A DNA stretch of 16,971 nt from Spartobacteria bacterium UBA5019 (GTDB lineage Bacteria > Verrucomicrobiota > Verrucomicrobiia > Chthoniobacterales > Terrimicrobiaceae), in contig DGXZ01000053.1 in assembly GCA_002396485.1 (NCBI GenBank), forward strand, positions 1-16,971, read 5' to 3'. The position numbers and the translations under genes are program-made. The notes beneath the pieces are model-generated. The model made no database searches. It saw only the letters and a program-made list of their open reading frames with translations, and was not told where the DNA came from. This document shows positions 14,113-16,971 of this stretch, piece after piece; position 1 is the first letter of the stretch; each line of letters opens with the position of its first letter.

Positions 14113-15351
14113 TTAGCGGATTTGGCCGAGGGCCTGAGGCGTGGTAAGGATACCTTTCTTTGCGAATTCATCCACCGCCCGCGCGGAGATGAGTCCATCG
14201 CTTGCCAGAGTGAGGGATTTCACACGGGGATCTGCTTTGGCCATGGTGACGAGCGTATCGGCCCGCGACTCTTGAGAAGGCGTCCAGAGAATGAGATCAC
14301 CTGCCATCGGGGCGAGGAGAGTTCCGCTGGTATCGAGCGCAGCGAATACACCGCTTTCTTCCCGCAGGGAAACAAGCGGTGATGATTCCTGGTGATGTTT
14401 GCGCAAAAGGACCGCCACCTGCAAGAGGTCCACGGTGGCTTCTGGAGTCGAGACCATTTTGGCGACGCCAAGAAAGGCATTGGGATTTTGGCCTATATCT
14501 TTGAGGTCCGCTGTGATGAGGCTCTTTTGCCAGGGCGAGAGGGAGGTATTTCCTAAAAAGCCCTCGATCGCGCTGGGGCTTGCTCCCATCGCGGCTAAAA
14601 CGGCGCGGTTTTTAACCATCATTTCTTCCGGACTCGATTCGATGAGGGTTCGCTGGAGGGTTTGATTCACGTTCACCAAAGAGATGGCCGTTCCCACCCC
14701 GCCGCTCACTACCAGACCGGAGAGGTTCACCACCAGTGCGCCTCCTGCCATGGCGCGCGCAGTGGCGTCCAGCTTGCTTTGTAAAATGGCGTCGTGCGTG
14801 TAGGGGCTCACGCCAAGTTGCAGCGCGAGTTCGGCTTTTTTGCGGGATACGCCGAGAGCGGTCTCCACACCGGAGCGCGGATTGGCTTTTCCTTCGGCAG
14901 TGTTTTTGACAGCCGTGGCGACGCGGCCCAAAAAATGCGCGGCGCCTTGCGGGAGGCGTTGCGCGGTGCCGAGAGGATCCTTCACGGCATCCTTGACACT
15001 TTCGACCTTTTCGGTTCCCGCTTTCACGAGTGCTTTTCCAAATTCCTCGGATTTATCAATCTGATCGAGTGCCGCAATGGCTTTGATTTCGTTGGTGCGA
15101 ATCACCAGGCATTGCTTGCCAGTGACGCGTTCACGGCCATCTGGGCCTTGCAGGATAAACGTAACGTGCTGGCCATCCGGTTGCGCCAAGGTATCCACGC
15201 TGTAAATCGCGCTTGAGAGTAAGGAGGCGGGAGCAAAATCTGCTGAGGAAACCGGCTGAATCGTCTCGTAATTTCCTGCAGTCCACTCCGCCTGTGCAAT
15301 AAGGGCCGAAAGGTGGACTGCAAGCAGGAAAAAAAGAAGGCGACCAGTCAT
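14113..15351 (-). CDS. Secreted protein of unknown function (412 aa)
   Basis: A 412-residue protein with a signal peptide (residues 1-21, cut after LIAQA before EWTAG). A Lys-rich amphipathic segment (about 100-150) contains VKDAVKDPLGTAQRLPQGAAHFLGRVATAVKNTAEG. The 'DP.GT...P.G...' pattern reminds me of conserved hypothetical exported proteins in other Gram-negatives, but I cannot name a family. A hydrophobic Gly/Val-rich stretch follows near 200-228 (AGGALVVNLSGLVVSGGVGTAISLV) and may touch a membrane. The C-terminal part is predicted soluble (LDTSGTLLAPMAGDLILW). It starts 68 bases after the mscS stop on the same strand, so the two are probably co-transcribed; a role at the cell envelope would fit. 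Function is unknown. Confidence 0.8.
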   Translation of the reverse strand: MTGRLLFFLLAVHLSALIAQAEWTAGNYETIQPVSSADFAPASLLSSAIYSVDTLAQPDGQHVTFILQGPDGRERVTGKQCLVIRTNEIKAIAALDQIDKSEEFGKALVKAGTEKVESVKDAVKDPLGTAQRLPQGAAHFLGRVATAVKNTAEGKANPRSGVETALGVSRKKAELALQLGVSPYTHDAILQSKLDATARAMAGGALVVNLSGLVVSGGVGTAISLVNVNQTLQRTLIESSPEEMMVKNRAVLAAMGASPSAIEGFLGNTSLSPWQKSLITADLKDIGQNPNAFLGVAKMVSTPEATVDLLQVAVLLRKHHQESSPLVSLREESGVFAALDTSGTLLAPMAGDLILWTPSQESRADTLVTMAKADPRVKSLTLASDGLISARAVDEFAKKGILTTPQALGQIR

Positions 15352-15419
15352 AGTGACATGAAGGTTGTGGAAACAGGACTTGTTCTCACCAGGCTAAAAA
15401 CACTTTTTGCCGGGGCTTG

Positions 15420-16298
15420 TTAAGCTTGAACAATTCTCATTGCGGGAAGTGGTCCGCTAATGCCATCCAATTCCAAAGCGGCCTTGGCAGCTTCATTCAA
15501 AGAAAATTGCGTGTCCCAGTATTTTGAAGCGGGGCACCAGACACGGAGCTCCATGGTGAATTTGTTTTCACCAAGATGGGTGAGGACGGCTTTGGGAGCG
15601 GGCTCCGAGGCGACATGGGGGTTTTCCGCAGCGGCCCGCAGGAGGCTGGCGCGCACTTTTTCCGGGGAGTTTGATCCGGCGATTACGCAAGGCACAGTGA
15701 CGAGCCTGTTTGGGTTAGCGCTGAAGTTGGTGATATTGCCGCCGGTGATCGCGGAGTTGGGGACAACGATTTTTTTGTTGTCCATGCTGACTAGGGTCGT
15801 GGTGAAGATACCGATTTCCTCCACCAAGCCTTCGGCGCCGCCCGCCGTGAGGTAGTCACCACGTTTGAAGGGGCGGAAGAAAACAAGCAGAAAGCCGGAA
15901 GCAAAGTTTGCCAAGTTGCCTTGGAGCGCGAGGCCGATGGCCAAGCCTGCGGCGGCAATCAATGCAGCAAACTGCGCGGTCGGAATTCCCAGTTGCCCCA
16001 GTGCGGTGATCACGACAAGAAGGATAATAAGGCTGTGGAGGATATTCGCCAGATAGGACGTAAACGTGTGGTCCAAACCGCGCTTGTTGAGTGTTGACAG
16101 AACCAGTGAGCGAATGAGACCGGCAAGCCACGCGCCCACGACGTAAAGCACAATAGCGCTGAGTGTGGATGTGGCCAGGCGGAGGCCATTTTCGGCCACC
16201 CACGTGATGGCGAAGTTGAGCATTTCTTGCCCCTGGCTGAGTGTCTCGGATACGGCAGGGGTCACCGGGTTGGATTGGGCTAGCATAGGAAAAAGCAT
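15420..16298 (-). CDS. mscS: MscS-type mechanosensitive channel
   Basis: Small-conductance mechanosensitive channels open under membrane tension and release solutes during osmotic downshock. The 292-residue protein is close to E. coli MscS (286). It has an N-terminal periplasmic segment and two helices (about 39-61 and 85-103), then the pore-lining Gly/Ala-rich TM3 (AALIAAAGLAIGLALQGNLANFASGFLLVFFRPF). The beta domain is FKRGDYLTAGGAEGLVEEIGIFTTTLVSMDNKKIVVPNS, followed by the alpha/beta C-terminal domain. Start ATG 16298 has no Shine-Dalgarno sequence; ATG 16286 is an alternative. A weak TTGACC...TAGAAA promoter-like pair lies about 40-70 bases upstream on the minus strand. Confidence 0.95.
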   Translation of the reverse strand: MLFPMLAQSNPVTPAVSETLSQGQEMLNFAITWVAENGLRLATSTLSAIVLYVVGAWLAGLIRSLVLSTLNKRGLDHTFTSYLANILHSLIILLVVITALGQLGIPTAQFAALIAAAGLAIGLALQGNLANFASGFLLVFFRPFKRGDYLTAGGAEGLVEEIGIFTTTLVSMDNKKIVVPNSAITGGNITNFSANPNRLVTVPCVIAGSNSPEKVRASLLRAAAENPHVASEPAPKAVLTHLGENKFTMELRVWCPASKYWDTQFSLNEAAKAALELDGISGPLPAMRIVQA

Positions 16299-16443
16299 GT
16301 TTTTAAGTTTTTATGTCGAGGTGTTTTCTTACTGCACAACACTTTCTACGGATTCCATTACGCGGTCAAGATTGTGCCGAAAGCGTAACAATAAAATGGC
16401 ATAAAAAATCTTCGCTTCCTTTTCACCGCCTGCAGATGGCGAC

Positions 16444-16971
16444 TCAAGGGTTTGGCGATGGGGATTCTGTAGCTGGAGGGGAAGAAAGGACCTGACGAAT
16501 TTTTTCAGTCCATTGGGGGAAATCAGGGTGCTCCGGGCGAGAGCGAAGGAGTTGGAGAATTTCGGTGCAGCCTTTGTTTTTAAGACCAACGAGAATCATA
16601 TCGTTGGCGCGGGAGAAAAGCATGCGGGGCTGGGTAACAATTTGGAATTTGTCGGCTTCGTAATCCAGTCGTCCCAGAGTGATGCGATCCGCTTGGATTT
16701 TGATCTGAAGATCCCAAGTCCCAACGAGGAGTGGGCTGTTTTCTTTGCGCAGTGGTTGGCGGATATTTTTCTCAAAAATTCCATCAATACTCCCCGGATT
16801 CAATTCCCAGTCATTCGCTTTGGGGAGCCATGGCCCGAGTAGCATCCATTTGGTGAAAATGCTGTCGGCAAGGGAACGGTCAAGGAGGGCTTTTGCCTCG
16901 GGTGGAAAAATGGTGCCCTTGGCTTGATCCAAGAGTGTTTTTGAAACATCATTGATATATGACAAAGAAGG
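16444..16971 (-). CDS. Protein of unknown function, probably cut by the window edge
   Basis: At least 173 residues, read leftward from the right edge. The frame has no stop before the edge and the first candidate start is a TTG at 16965, so the true N-terminus may lie outside the window. The visible part is a mixed alpha/beta soluble protein with a Trp-rich segment (KWMLLGPWLPKANDWELNPGSIDGIFEKN), a strand-rich middle (DLQIKIQADRITLGRLDYE, QPRMLFSRANDMILVGLK) and a Pro/Ser-rich tail. I recognise no family. It lies on the same strand upstream of mscS, with a 145-base gap. Confidence 0.6.
   Translation of the reverse strand, partial: PSLSYINDVSKTLLDQAKGTIFPPEAKALLDRSLADSIFTKWMLLGPWLPKANDWELNPGSIDGIFEKNIRQPLRKENSPLLVGTWDLQIKIQADRITLGRLDYEADKFQIVTQPRMLFSRANDMILVGLKNKGCTEILQLLRSRPEHPDFPQWTEKIRQVLSSPPATESPSPNP

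Overview
The window is a GC-rich bacterial chromosome segment carrying about 17 protein genes and no rRNA, tRNA, insertion sequence or CRISPR array that I can see. The mix points to a Gram-negative bacterium, and Verrucomicrobiota is my best inference. The clues are an OprB-type outer-membrane porin, a PEP-CTERM-tailed secreted protease-like protein, a TIGR03643/DUF2805-type small protein, almost no Shine-Dalgarno sequences, and intergenic 'cacagag' and 'gacagaat' inverted repeats of a kind I associate with that phylum. No single marker proves this.

Layout. Positions 1-744 hold no convincing gene, but do hold a near-perfect parS-like palindrome (205-220), an imperfect inverted-repeat element (391-499) and a good promoter (682-708) for an HNH endonuclease gene (745-1386) that ends at a strong terminator. 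The next three genes run leftward as an operon: a small secreted protein, ruvC (Holliday junction resolvase) and lipB (octanoyltransferase), with an ATGA overlap between ruvC and lipB. Diverging from it and running right are a flippase-like membrane protein, an FtsB/DivIC-like protein and prfB (release factor 2). prfB keeps the programmed +1 frameshift at an in-frame UGA. Its stop codon overlaps the stop codon of a convergent PEP-CTERM subtilase-like gene that lacks the catalytic Asp. An OprB-like porin follows on the minus strand.

From 9127 the genes run right again: a short protein overlapping out of frame with a nucleotidyltransferase (a toxin-antitoxin-like pair), then transketolase (10074-12056), then an APS/PAPS reductase (cysH) whose leader is a long inverted repeat. 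On the minus strand follow mazE-mazF, a TIGR03643-type protein, a 412-residue secreted protein of unknown role, an MscS channel and a partial unknown gene at the right edge.

The window is mainly housekeeping (lipoylation, recombination, translation termination, pentose phosphate pathway, sulfate assimilation, osmotic protection). Two small toxin-antitoxin-like modules and several repeat elements sit between these genes. The points most worth checking are the parS-like site, the overlapping 74-aa/nucleotidyltransferase pair, and the protease-like protein with an altered active site. I see no clear multi-gene novel system.
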